Source: an uncultured Muribaculaceae bacterium (GTDB lineage Bacteria > Bacteroidota > Bacteroidia > Bacteroidales > Muribaculaceae). From it: a stretch of DNA of 64,000 nt. The stretch is taken from NCBI GenBank assembly GCA_958436175.1, contig CAUBJF010000010.1, positions 1 through 64,000 of the forward strand, written 5' to 3'. The position numbers and the translations under genes are program-made. The first letter of the stretch is position 1, and each line of letters begins with the position of its first letter. Shown here piece after piece: positions 24,945 through 34,265 of this stretch. The notes under the pieces were generated by a model. It was given only the letters and a program-made list of their open reading frames with translations, was not told the DNA's origin and made no database searches.

Positions 24945-27900
24945 TTAACAATCCTGCTTCTTGGCGAGCACCTTCTTGTATTCTACAGGTGTTACCTTCA
25001 GGAACTGAGGGAAGTACGTTTCCAGGTCGTCGAGCATACGTTTTGCGAGGGCGGAATGTGTGTAGTGGTAGTGAGCCTCGAGGAGTGAGCGCAATTCTTC
25101 TTTCTCGTCATCTTCGGAGAGCAGCGACAGCTCGACCATGTCCATGTTGATACGGCTGTCGGCATTACCCTCAGGATTCCAGATATATGCTATGCCGCCG
25201 CTCATACCGGCTGCGAAGTTGCGCCCTATCTTTCCGAGAACGGCCACACGGCCACCGGTCATATACTCGCAGGCATGGTCGCCGACACCTTCCACCACGA
25301 CATTGGCACCGCTGTTACGCACCGCGAAACGTTCGCCGACACGTCCGTTGACGTATAGCTCGCCGCATGTGGCTCCGTAGAGCAGAGTATTGCCTGCTAT
25401 GGTATTGTTTTCGGCCTCAAAGCTTGCATCACGTGGAGGTACCACGATGATTCTGCCGCCCGACAGACCCTTGCCGAGATAATCGTTGGCCTCACCCTCG
25501 AGGCGCAGGTTTATGCCCTTGCAGAGAAAGGCTCCGAAACTCTGGCCTGCCGAACCGCTGAAACTCAGGTTTACTGTCCCGTCGGGAAGTCCTTCGCCGC
25601 CGAAGAGTCGTGTGATATAGCCGCTTATCATCGTGCCTGCCGAGCGGTCGGTGTTGACGATGGGCATACCGATGGATACGGCCTGTTTCTTGTCTATCGC
25701 CGCTCCGAGGAGTTGCAGGAGAGCCTCGTCCTTGGTGCCCTTGGGTGTATGGTCGGTGCCGGGCATGTGGTGAAGCGCTGTCCCGGCGTCAGTGGCCGGG
25801 ATATGGAAAAGTCGCGAGAAGTCTATCAGCCGTGCCTTGGTGCCTTCGGGCGTTTCGCGTTTTACAAGAAGGTCGGCGCGTCCGACAATCTCGTCGAGAT
25901 TCCGGTAGCCCATTTCGGCGAGGCGGCGACGCACTTCGCGGGCCATGAAGCGGAAGTAGCTGACGATATGGTCTGCCTTGCCTGTGAATCTGGCCCGCAG
26001 CTCGGGGTTCTGGGTTGCTATTCCCTTCGGGCATTTGTTGGTATGGCAGCGACGGTCCATGCAGCAGCCGAGCGCGACGAGCACAGCCGTTCCGAAGCCG
26101 TATTCCTCGGCACCGAGCAAGGCGCTGACTATCACGTCGTGCGGACTCTTGAGCTGGCCGTCGACCTGTAGCTTCACTTTGTCGCGCAAGTTGTTCAGCA
26201 CCAGAGTCTGCTGAATCTCGGCCAGGCCTATCTCGGCAGGGATTCCGGCATGTTTCATCGAGCCTGCCGGGCTGGCACCCGTACCGCCGTCGCAGCCGCT
26301 GATGAGTATCTTGTCGGCCTTTGCCTTGGCGACACCGGCTGCGATGGTGCCGACACCGCTTTCCGCTACGAGCTTGACGCTGATGGCAGCCTGGGGGTTG
26401 AGGTTACGCAGATCGAAAATCAGCTGCGCGAGGTCTTCGATAGAGTATATGTCGTGATGCGGAGGAGGGGAGATGAGCGTTATGCCGGGCAGCGAGCGGC
26501 GTGTACGGGCTATGACTTCGTCGACCTTGAAACCGGGTAGCTGGCCGCCTTCGCCCGGCTTGGCTCCCTGGGCTATCTTTATCTGTATCTCGTCGGCATT
26601 GACAAGGAATTCGGCATCGACACCGAAGCGGCCCGACGCTACCTGCTTGACGCGGCTGCTCGGCCATGTGCTGTCGGGGCGCACCTTGTTGCGGCCGGGA
26701 TCTTCGCCGCCTTCGCCGCAGTTGCTCATGCCTCCGATCTTGTTCATGGCTATGGCGATAGTCTCATGGGCTTCGGAACTTATGGCTCCGAAGGACATAG
26801 CCTCGGAGCAGAAGCGTTTCAGCAGGCTTTCCTCGCTTTCGACTTCCTCGAGAGCTATCGGCTCGCGGTCGGACGACACTGTCATCAGGTCGCGAAGGAA
26901 CATGGGCCGTGGCTTGTCTTCGACGAGGCTCACGAATTCCTTGAACTTGTCGAAATCGTCGCCGCGGACGGCAGCCTGAAGAGTGCGTACCACTTCCGGA
27001 TTCCAGGCATGAAGCTCGCCGCCCTTGCGGTAGTCGTAGCTGCCGTAGTTTTCGAGTTCGGGGGCCTCGTCGGCTGAAAATGCCTTCGAATGGTTGCGCA
27101 GAGCGTCGGCAGCGACCTCTTCTATACCGATACCCTCGATGGCTGACGGTGCTCCGCCCATATACATGCTCAGCAGTCGCGAACCGACACCGAGAGCTTC
27201 GAAAAGGGCGCATCCTCGGTAGCTCCGTATCGTCGAGATACCCATCTTAGACATTATCTTCATGATGCCCTTGTTGACGGCCTTGATATAGTGCTTTTCT
27301 GCCGCCTCGAAGTCGAGTTGCAGTTCATTGGCATCGACAAGCTGTTTGAGAATCGCAAATGCCATGTAGGGGTTGACGGCACTTGCACCGAAGCCCATCA
27401 GCAGGGCGACGTGCATCACCTCGCACACCTCGCCGCTCTCGACGATAATGGCTATCTGCGAGCGTTTCCGTCGGGTCACAAGGTGGTGGTGTACAGCCGA
27501 AAGGGCAAGCAGCGACGGTATGGGGGCATAGCGTTTGCTGACAGACCTGTCGGACAGCACCATGTAGTTGAATCCCCTGTCGACGGCATCCTCGGCATCG
27601 GAGCATAGTGCTGAGAGTGCTTCTTCCAGGGCTTTGACACCGCCTTCGGCCTCAAAGACCATTGGCAGTGTGATGGTGTTGAATCCTTTGTACTGAAGAT
27701 GGCGCAGTATGTCGAGCTCGCCGTCCGAGACAATAGGTGAGGGCATCTTGACGACCTTGCACAGTTCGGCCGACGGGCGCAGGATGTTCTTCCTGACGGA
27801 GCCTACGTAGCTGGTCAGCGACATGACGAGGTCTTCGCGTATGGGATCGATGGGAGGATTTGTGACCTGGGCGAACTGTTGGCGGAAGTAGTTGAAGAAG

Positions 27901-29453
27901 CGCTGGGGTATATTCGAGAGTATGGCCTGGGGGGCATCGTCGCCCATGGCGGCAGTAGGCTCCTGTGAGTTTGAGGCCATGGGCTTGAGTATCTTGTCGA
28001 TATCCTCTCGGCTGTAGCCGAAGGCAAGCATCTTAGCCTTGTAGTCATCGACCTCATGGCTGACCTTGCGGCCGCTCTTGATATCGCTGAGTACGATGCG
28101 GTTCTGGTCTATCCATTCGCTGTAGGGATGTTCGTCGGCCAGTGCTTTCTTGATGTCGCGGTCGACGAGTATCTCCCCTTTCTCGGTGTCCACCATCAGT
28201 ATCCTGCCGGGTTTCAGGCGCGATTTGCGTTCCACCATGTCGTCCGGGATATCGAGGGCCCCCGTCTCGGAGGCTATTATCATCTCGCCATCCTTGGTCA
28301 CTACGACTCTTGCAGGTCGCAGGCCGTTGCGGTCCAGCATACCGCCGGCATATCTTCCGTCCGAGAATATGATGGCCGCCGGGCCATCCCAGGGAGCCAT
28401 GAAGATGGAATGATATTCGTAGAAGGCGTTGAGTTTGCGCGACAGTGGGTTCTGTTCGTCGCAGCTCTCCGGTACGAGCATAGCCAGGGCATGCGGCAGG
28501 CTCATGCCCGAACGCACGAAGAATTCGAGAGCGTTGTCGAAGGAGGCGCTGTCGCTCATGCCGGGTTGTATTACGTTGCCTATCCTTGCCGTAGATTCCA
28601 GGCTTTCGGAATCGATTACGGCTTCGCGTGTCGACATCCAGAAACGGTTGCCGCGGATAGTGTTTATCTCGCCATTGTGTCCTATCAGGCGGAAGGGCTG
28701 GGCAAGCCGCCAGGTCGGGAATGTATTGGTCGAGAAACGGGAATGGACGAGGGCTATGGCGCTTGTAAAATAGGGGCTTTGCAGGTCTTTGAAGTATGCC
28801 CTGAGCTGCAGCGAGGATAGCATCCCTTTGTAGATAAGAGTTCTGGTCGACATGCTTGCCACGTAGCACGACTCCTTGTCGGCGATAAGCTCCGACTCGA
28901 GAACATCCTTTTCGATGCGTTTCCTGATTTGGTAGAGCAGACCTTCGAAACGGTCCTGATTGTCGCATCCTACTATGAAAAGCTGACGGATAATAGGCTC
29001 CGTCACGGCTGCGTCGTGGCCTAACACGGAGGAGTCGACAGGCACGTCGCGGGTGTGCATCATGAAGAGGCCTGTGGCTTTGATTTCTTTGTCGATGATT
29101 GCTTCGAAAGCCTCCCTGTCCTTGTCATCTTTGGGCATGAACACCATTGCGACACCGTAGCGGCCTTTCTCCGGCACAGGAATACCGTTGAGCAGGATAT
29201 ATTCGTGAGGAATCTGTACCATGATGCCGGCACCGTCGCCCGTTTTGTTGTCGGCACCTTCCGCGCCACGGTGCGCCATATGCTCAAGTAGTTTCAGTCC
29301 CTGATCGACTATTGAGTGATGTTTGCTGCCGTCGATCTTTACTACAAGGCCTACACCGCAGGCATCGTGCTCATAATCCGGCGAATATAGGCCTCTGGAA
29401 TCGTTGTTCTTATACCCCGTTGTGTTCGAGGATGCTCTCGAAGGCTCTGTCAT
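24945..29453 (-). CDS. gltB: Glutamate synthase large subunit
   Basis: Converts glutamine and 2-oxoglutarate to two glutamates. At 1502 aa it has the full length of the bacterial alpha subunit. N-terminal glutaminase domain with catalytic Cys32 in 'DACGVG' (upstream residues would be removed on maturation), a central domain, an FMN-binding synthase domain (about 820-1190), the 3Fe-4S cysteine cluster 'CCMDRRCHTNKCPKG' near residue 1140, and the GXGXG beta-helix domain (about 1250-1440). A clear promoter lies about 100 bp upstream. The small subunit gene gltD, commonly next to gltB, is not adjacent on either side: the phage-like unit lies downstream and the AT-rich defence operon upstream. Confidence 0.96.
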   Translation of the reverse strand: MTEPSRASSNTTGYKNNDSRGLYSPDYEHDACGVGLVVKIDGSKHHSIVDQGLKLLEHMAHRGAEGADNKTGDGAGIMVQIPHEYILLNGIPVPEKGRYGVAMVFMPKDDKDREAFEAIIDKEIKATGLFMMHTRDVPVDSSVLGHDAAVTEPIIRQLFIVGCDNQDRFEGLLYQIRKRIEKDVLESELIADKESCYVASMSTRTLIYKGMLSSLQLRAYFKDLQSPYFTSAIALVHSRFSTNTFPTWRLAQPFRLIGHNGEINTIRGNRFWMSTREAVIDSESLESTARIGNVIQPGMSDSASFDNALEFFVRSGMSLPHALAMLVPESCDEQNPLSRKLNAFYEYHSIFMAPWDGPAAIIFSDGRYAGGMLDRNGLRPARVVVTKDGEMIIASETGALDIPDDMVERKSRLKPGRILMVDTEKGEILVDRDIKKALADEHPYSEWIDQNRIVLSDIKSGRKVSHEVDDYKAKMLAFGYSREDIDKILKPMASNSQEPTAAMGDDAPQAILSNIPQRFFNYFRQQFAQVTNPPIDPIREDLVMSLTSYVGSVRKNILRPSAELCKVVKMPSPIVSDGELDILRHLQYKGFNTITLPMVFEAEGGVKALEEALSALCSDAEDAVDRGFNYMVLSDRSVSKRYAPIPSLLALSAVHHHLVTRRKRSQIAIIVESGEVCEVMHVALLMGFGASAVNPYMAFAILKQLVDANELQLDFEAAEKHYIKAVNKGIMKIMSKMGISTIRSYRGCALFEALGVGSRLLSMYMGGAPSAIEGIGIEEVAADALRNHSKAFSADEAPELENYGSYDYRKGGELHAWNPEVVRTLQAAVRGDDFDKFKEFVSLVEDKPRPMFLRDLMTVSSDREPIALEEVESEESLLKRFCSEAMSFGAISSEAHETIAIAMNKIGGMSNCGEGGEDPGRNKVRPDSTWPSSRVKQVASGRFGVDAEFLVNADEIQIKIAQGAKPGEGGQLPGFKVDEVIARTRRSLPGITLISPPPHHDIYSIEDLAQLIFDLRNLNPQAAISVKLVAESGVGTIAAGVAKAKADKILISGCDGGTGASPAGSMKHAGIPAEIGLAEIQQTLVLNNLRDKVKLQVDGQLKSPHDVIVSALLGAEEYGFGTAVLVALGCCMDRRCHTNKCPKGIATQNPELRARFTGKADHIVSYFRFMAREVRRRLAEMGYRNLDEIVGRADLLVKRETPEGTKARLIDFSRLFHIPATDAGTALHHMPGTDHTPKGTKDEALLQLLGAAIDKKQAVSIGMPIVNTDRSAGTMISGYITRLFGGEGLPDGTVNLSFSGSAGQSFGAFLCKGINLRLEGEANDYLGKGLSGGRIIVVPPRDASFEAENNTIAGNTLLYGATCGELYVNGRVGERFAVRNSGANVVVEGVGDHACEYMTGGRVAVLGKIGRNFAAGMSGGIAYIWNPEGNADSRINMDMVELSLLSEDDEKEELRSLLEAHYHYTHSALAKRMLDDLETYFPQFLKVTPVEYKKVLAKKQDC

Positions 29454-29553
29454 GATAACTTTTCTCTGGAAAGTTTAAACAAGAAATTGGAAATGATGGC
29501 TTGCAGCAGGCAAAAATCAATCATGCTCTGCAAATCGTTGACAAAACGACGTG

Positions 29554-29584
29554 CAAAGTTACGCATTTTATGTTATTATGACAA
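29554..29584 (-). promoter_or_regulatory. Promoter for gltB
   Basis: On the minus strand TTG (29584-29582), 20-bp spacer, TAACTTTG (29561-29554). The leader would be about 95 nt. The -7 context TGCGTAACTTTGC is identical to that of the tRNA-Asp promoter. Confidence 0.78.
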
Positions 29585-29981
29585 ATATTTTCTTAACTTG
29601 CCTGCATTTTGGCAGTTTTTGATGTCCCTCCCTGCCTTACACGAGAAGCGTTAACTGATCAATATACTTCTTGATAATGAGCTTACAGGCACTCCATATA
29701 TAAAAGAAAAAGCTTATTGCTTCTTGCAAGACGCGTTAAGATTGTTCTTTTCACTGAGCAGTCAACACTCTTTAAATTGTTCACAACAATCTGCCTCAAA
29801 TTGCAAAAATAATTCCAAACAGTTGCTCTCTAAATTATTGATGATAAACTGGATTTCAATTAGGAATATTGAAGACTTATTATACTTGTAAAAAAGTGGA
29901 ACTATTTTAAGATAGTAAGATGGTAAGAGAGTATTTTTGATGATGCGTAGAGAGATTGTATGGTAGAAAAATCGATTAATC
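29585..29981. other. AT-rich non-coding gap between abiH and gltB
   Basis: Nearly 400 bases that mark the left edge of the AT-rich island. I see only a partial repeat containing GCGTTAA (29648-29654 and 29733-29739) and a weak 75-codon frame (29762-29989) of unlikely composition. No hairpin terminator, tRNA fragment, integrase or clear direct repeat was found. Confidence 0.5.
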
Positions 29982-30827
29982 TTAAACAATTTTTATCAAA
30001 TCTTTAAAAGCACTATCTTTAGGACCTTTTGACGTATATACAATTTCAATTTCATTTTGAGATAACTGAAGTTTATCAAATGAGATACCGTATTCTTTCA
30101 TATTATTCTTTAACATTTGCAAACCTTCAGCATCATATACAATAAAGTATATGGTTTTATGAGTAAAGAGATTTGATTCGAGATATTCAAAGAAAATTTT
30201 GAAATAATCGGAATCAGTTATGGAAAGAGAATGACCATATATTATGATATTGTCCGATTTTTTAAGTCGGCATAAAAGGCTGTCTTTTTCTGTATTTGCG
30301 TAAGTTTTTAATAATGGTTTTATGAATTCGTTTGTTGATATATCATTCTCGTTGATTACTCCAGTATCAACGCCTAGTTTAAGTTGAGATCCATTTGAAG
30401 CTCCATCTAATTTCCCATGGACAAAATGGATTTCCGGTTCTGTAAACCCTTCTTTTACGAAGGGATTAGTATAATTAAAAGTGTAAACAATAGAATTAGT
30501 TAAGGATGCCAAGAGTCGATAAGCACAACTATCATGATTGGACTTAAAGTTTGAAAGATTTCGTGAGAAATAGTCAAGCATTAAATTGCTGCAAATCTTC
30601 CAAAAATCGTTGAGCAGTTCAACATCGGGTAGTTCTAGATTTAAAATACACTGCCTCAAATATCCCTCTAAATTATACCAACAATCATTATCTATCATAT
30701 TCTTAATATAAGATAGATTGATATACTCATTAAATGAGGCCTGCTTTGCTATGAAGAAATCCTTATAAGACGTTTTCCAGCCTAAATCTAAATCGAAGCC
30801 ATTCCCTAAAATAATTAGTGTACACAT
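29982..30827 (-). CDS. AbiH-family abortive infection protein
   Basis: Predicted cytosolic phage-defence protein of 281 aa of the AbiH family, first known from lactococcal abortive infection; the mechanism is not established. Family hallmarks: N-terminal 'LIILGNGFDLDLGWKTSYKDF' (residues 4-24), 'YTFNYTNP' (115-122), 'HFVHGKLDG' (134-142) and 'IIYGHSLSITDSDYF' (195-209). It follows the restriction enzyme gene by 21 bp and is the last gene of the operon, so a restriction-modification and abortive-infection pair would share one transcript. Codon use is AT-rich like the two genes upstream, consistent with joint transfer. Confidence 0.85.
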   Translation of the reverse strand: MCTLIILGNGFDLDLGWKTSYKDFFIAKQASFNEYINLSYIKNMIDNDCWYNLEGYLRQCILNLELPDVELLNDFWKICSNLMLDYFSRNLSNFKSNHDSCAYRLLASLTNSIVYTFNYTNPFVKEGFTEPEIHFVHGKLDGASNGSQLKLGVDTGVINENDISTNEFIKPLLKTYANTEKDSLLCRLKKSDNIIIYGHSLSITDSDYFKIFFEYLESNLFTHKTIYFIVYDAEGLQMLKNNMKEYGISFDKLQLSQNEIEIVYTSKGPKDSAFKDLIKIV

Positions 30828-30848
30828 TTTATTGCCAATATTAAATTA

Positions 30849-31904
30849 TTATTGCCATTTTGGGTCCTTTATTTTTTCATAGTGGCGTTTTTTAATTATA
30901 TCTGGTATATTCTCTACAGATGGGAACTCTTCTGCAATTTCTTCCGCGAGTGAGTTTAATAATTTTTCCGCCAATATTTTAGAATACATTCCTCTAAGGG
31001 CTTTTTCATACCAATTCACTAAATCCGTCTCAGTCACAATACTTTGAATATGACTCCGCCAACCGATTTGGGACAACAATGAAACTATTACATCTTTCTC
31101 CGCGTCTTTACATACAATGATGATTTTGTCACTGGAAACACTATTCTCTATGTCTTCTGCTAGAGTTACATCCAAACTAAGATGTTTAATTTGGATAGCG
31201 GGTCCCCAGTTTGAATACATATCCAAACCTCTGTCAGCTGCATTTGTAACACCAACCCTATATACTTTTGCATCTTGTATATAGGAAGTTGTTGAGCTAT
31301 CCAAACACATTATTTTTCGAGAGAAATCCTCGAACTCTTTGAGGAGCGATAAGCCTTCTTCTTTTATAGTGATAATAACTTCCAACTTCAAGGCTTCTAC
31401 TAAGGTAGAAAATAAAGAATAGACAATTATTTCGTAGACTTTATCAATACTTCTTCTCAATCCTGGCTCATTCCAAAACAAATTAATAAATTGTTGAATT
31501 TGAAATGTTTGCGGCTTAGAATTAAGACAATAGTTCAATGCTAATTTTAATTGTTCGTGCTTACAGGTGAACTTGTTGTAAATATATGCCTCTACAGCAC
31601 CTTTAGTTCTGCGATTTTCTTTGCCTAAAACTACAAGAACTGAAGGAGGAGTAGCATTGTCATTAAAAACGTTATCTTGGTATCGCGCAGAGCTTGTGCA
31701 TTTCCGTCCTAACAAAGGCATCGTTATTTTATCTCTCCATCTTTTGCTTGGAGTTCTATAATCTTCCAATTTTGACAGGTCGATATCTTTATATACACGA
31801 TCTCTATATAGAATCTCAGCTATTTGGATAGGTTTGTACAAATGTAATCGTCCTTTTTCAATAACGGAATCCAAAGCTTTCTTTGCTGTTTCTAATGTAA
31901 TCAT
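30849..31904 (-). CDS. Type II restriction endonuclease, HaeII-like
   Basis: Predicted endonuclease of 351 aa. Similarity to HaeII-family enzymes is suggested by 'VYRVGVTNAADRGLDMYSN' followed by 'GPAIQIKHLSL' (residues 214-244). This gives a possible catalytic set, Asp228 and Gln238-x-Lys240, a variant of the PD-(D/E)xK core. HaeII cuts RGCGCY, but specificity here is only inferred. The start codon overlaps the methyltransferase stop (ATGA), as expected for a restriction-modification pair in which the methyltransferase is made first. No controller gene is visible. Codon use is strongly AT-rich. Confidence 0.75.
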   Translation of the reverse strand: MITLETAKKALDSVIEKGRLHLYKPIQIAEILYRDRVYKDIDLSKLEDYRTPSKRWRDKITMPLLGRKCTSSARYQDNVFNDNATPPSVLVVLGKENRRTKGAVEAYIYNKFTCKHEQLKLALNYCLNSKPQTFQIQQFINLFWNEPGLRRSIDKVYEIIVYSLFSTLVEALKLEVIITIKEEGLSLLKEFEDFSRKIMCLDSSTTSYIQDAKVYRVGVTNAADRGLDMYSNWGPAIQIKHLSLDVTLAEDIENSVSSDKIIIVCKDAEKDVIVSLLSQIGWRSHIQSIVTETDLVNWYEKALRGMYSKILAEKLLNSLAEEIAEEFPSVENIPDIIKKRHYEKIKDPKWQ

Positions 31905-32842
31905 ATATCACTTTCTTCATATTGTTTTAATGTTGAAATCATCTGTTTTGCTACCGCTGCAATAACAGGAACTGCTACTGAGTTCCCTGTTTGATGCTTT
32001 ATATGTCCATAAGAAACAACAATTTTAAAGTCATCTGGGAATCCTTGAAGCCTTAACATTTCGCGTTCAGTTGGCCTGCGTTCATCATTTATAAGGATGT
32101 AATTTGCAGAAGCTCCAGCTCTAAGACACGAAGAATAAGGGTGAGGGGTTATACTCCCGGCCATATTCTCATGTGAGATGTAGGGTTTCGGGTAATTTGT
32201 ATCTTTGAGACGCATAAGACGAGACTTTCTAATCTCTTCCTTTACATAATATTTGTCCGAGACATTTTGTTCCAAGATGTCTGAAAGTCTTTTGCGATTT
32301 GACACAGGAATAGGATCAGGAAAAGAAAACAACACATTATCCTTGAATCCTACAATAATTATTCTTTCCCTCTTTTGAGGAACACCAAAGTCGAGTGCAT
32401 TAAGAACTTTGGCATACACAGAATACCCTAAAGCTTCAAGATGGCTTCTAATAATCTTGAATGTTTTTCCACCATCATGTGCAATTAGGTTTCGGACATT
32501 CTCCAGCATAAAAGCTTTTGGTAATTTCTCTCTAAGGATTCTTTCAATTTCAAAGAATAACGTTCCGCATGTCTCATTCTCGAATCCCTCTTTTTTACCA
32601 ATAATAGAGAAAGCCTGACACGGAAATCCTCCAAGTAAAATATCGAAATCTGGAATATCCTTGGCATCAATTTTTGTAATATCGCCAGATGGACGTTCTC
32701 CAAAATTAGCCTCATAAGTTTTGCATGCATTTTCATCAAATTCCGAAGAAAACACACAATATCCTCCAACAGATTCAAAGCCGAGTCTAATACCGCCAAT
32801 ACCTGCAAACAAGTCTATAAAACGAAATGAATCCCAATTCAT
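31901..32842 (-). CDS. DNA cytosine-5 methyltransferase
   Basis: C5-methyltransferase of 313 aa that would protect host DNA from the partner endonuclease. All diagnostic motifs are present: I 'FIDLFAGIGG' (8-17, SAM binding), IV 'GGFPCQAFS' (71-79) with nucleophile Cys75, VI 'ENVRNL' (114-119), VIII 'QKRERI' (156-161) and X 'GNSVAVPVI' near 288. The target-recognition region lies between VIII and X and is fairly short. First gene of the defence operon, with a consensus promoter about 140 bp upstream. Confidence 0.93.
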   Translation of the reverse strand: MNWDSFRFIDLFAGIGGIRLGFESVGGYCVFSSEFDENACKTYEANFGERPSGDITKIDAKDIPDFDILLGGFPCQAFSIIGKKEGFENETCGTLFFEIERILREKLPKAFMLENVRNLIAHDGGKTFKIIRSHLEALGYSVYAKVLNALDFGVPQKRERIIIVGFKDNVLFSFPDPIPVSNRKRLSDILEQNVSDKYYVKEEIRKSRLMRLKDTNYPKPYISHENMAGSITPHPYSSCLRAGASANYILINDERRPTEREMLRLQGFPDDFKIVVSYGHIKHQTGNSVAVPVIAAVAKQMISTLKQYEESDI

Positions 32843-32984
32843 ATTATTCCGTATCTAATAGTATAAGTCGTATATCCAAGTTTTTCTGTAAGATAGTTAA
32901 CTGTTCATTCGATGTTCAAAGAGCTAAGCTAATATTTTGACAGCTGTGATTATTGAAATTCGAGATATAATTTTGATGTTCGTA

Positions 32985-33015
32985 CAAAGGTATATAATAA
33001 ATATAATAACTACAA
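32985..33015 (-). promoter_or_regulatory. Promoter for the restriction-modification operon
   Basis: On the minus strand TTG (33015-33013), 20-bp spacer, TACCTTTG (32992-32985). The leader would be about 135 nt, long and AT-rich, with no evident controller-protein ORF. Confidence 0.7.
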
Positions 33016-33056
33016 GCTCTAATTGAAATAGCATACAGTTTTAGAAGCTGGGATGA

Positions 33057-34265
33057 TTACAGGAGCTTAAGATATGCCTTGGCGATGGTCTCTGCGGAGA
33101 AGCGGCCGACGGATTCGCGCAGATGACGGGGGTCGAAGCCCTCGGCAAGAGCGCGGCGTATGCCCTTGGCCAGAGTTTCGGTATCGCCGAAAGGTGCTAA
33201 GAAGCCGAGGCTTCCGTCACTGATGATGTCGCGCTGGCCGCCACGGTCGAAACTTACCGGGAATGTGCCGGATGCCTGTCCTTCGACAAGAGTGCCGGGT
33301 AGGGTCTCATAGAGGGATGTCGACAGGACGACCGATGAATGGGCATATAGCTCGTGGAGGACGGCCCGGTCATGGATTTCACCGAGACAGGTGTAGGGCA
33401 GCCGCAAAGCATCGAGGGCATGAGCGTCGCGCAGAGCTCCGAAGAAGACAGCATGCGCATCCGTGTCTGTGAGGCGGTTGAGGGTGTCGACGGCGTATCC
33501 GAGACCTTTCACAGGGTCGTCGAGGCGTGCTGCTCCCATGACTATCAGTTTCTTCCCTTCGGGCAGCCCTAAGTCCTGACGGCTGCCGTGCGGCTCGATA
33601 TAGAAATCTTCTGTAGGGAAAGCATTGGGTATCACGGAGATATCCATGCCGCCCATTAGGGAACTCTCGCGACATTTCCCTGCAAGCCATGTGCTTACGG
33701 CCACGAAACGTATGTCGGCCGAAGAGTAGAGGGCTTTCTTGCGTTCCCATGTGCGGCGCGAAAGGTCATGGGCGGAGGCCCGGCTATGGAGGAACGGACA
33801 GTTGCCGCATCCGGGACGCTCGCGGTATGCCGTGCATGTCCCGGCATGATGGCATATGCCGGTGAGATTCCACATGTCGTGCATCGTCCATACCATTTTC
33901 TTGTCTGTCGCGGCTATTTTACCGATTTCCTTGAGCGACAGCATCCCCTGGTTTATCCAGCCCAGGAATACGGCATCGGCCTCGCGGACAAGGGGATGCC
34001 GGTGCAGGGGCAGACCGTCGGTGGCTATCGACACCTTGAAGAGGTCGGCGCGGTCGAATCCGTTGCCGAAGAAGATGCGCAGATGTTCCTCCAGAAAAGG
34101 TATCTTTGCCGACCCGGCGCAGACCACCGACGGATCGTCGCTGTCCCGGTGTACGACAAGCATGGATGCGTCGACACCGGCGGCCTGCAGTGCCTTCATG
34201 AGCCTGTAGGAAACGACCGATGCTCCGCCACGGCGGTCGCTGTGGTTGATTATCACTATTTTCAT
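33057..34265 (-). CDS. Glycosyltransferase, GT4-like
   Basis: Predicted GT-B fold glycosyltransferase of 402 aa that would transfer a sugar from an activated donor to a surface glycan precursor. N-terminal 'MKIVIINHSDRRGGASVVSYRLMKAL' with the glycine-rich acceptor-side loop, and C-terminal donor-site 'SSVVLSTSLYETLPGTLVEGQASGTFPVSFDRGG' near residues 310-343 with the spaced glutamates of GT4. A Cys-rich stretch 'CHHAGTCTAYRERPGCGNCPF' near 130-150 is also seen in some Bacteroidales relatives. Its start overlaps the flippase stop (ATGA), so both are coupled. Last gene of a long minus-strand run. Confidence 0.88.
   Translation of the reverse strand: MKIVIINHSDRRGGASVVSYRLMKALQAAGVDASMLVVHRDSDDPSVVCAGSAKIPFLEEHLRIFFGNGFDRADLFKVSIATDGLPLHRHPLVREADAVFLGWINQGMLSLKEIGKIAATDKKMVWTMHDMWNLTGICHHAGTCTAYRERPGCGNCPFLHSRASAHDLSRRTWERKKALYSSADIRFVAVSTWLAGKCRESSLMGGMDISVIPNAFPTEDFYIEPHGSRQDLGLPEGKKLIVMGAARLDDPVKGLGYAVDTLNRLTDTDAHAVFFGALRDAHALDALRLPYTCLGEIHDRAVLHELYAHSSVVLSTSLYETLPGTLVEGQASGTFPVSFDRGGQRDIISDGSLGFLAPFGDTETLAKGIRRALAEGFDPRHLRESVGRFSAETIAKAYLKLL

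Noticed and set aside
29648..29739. Short repeat GCGTTAA twice, 85 bp apart, as an attachment site
   Set aside because: Only seven bases are exact, both copies are on the same side of the island, and no match was seen at the right border.
29762..29989. 75-codon minus-strand frame overlapping the end of abiH
   Set aside because: Composition is that of AT-rich non-coding DNA; it overlaps the abiH 3' end by 8 bp and has no promoter or motif.
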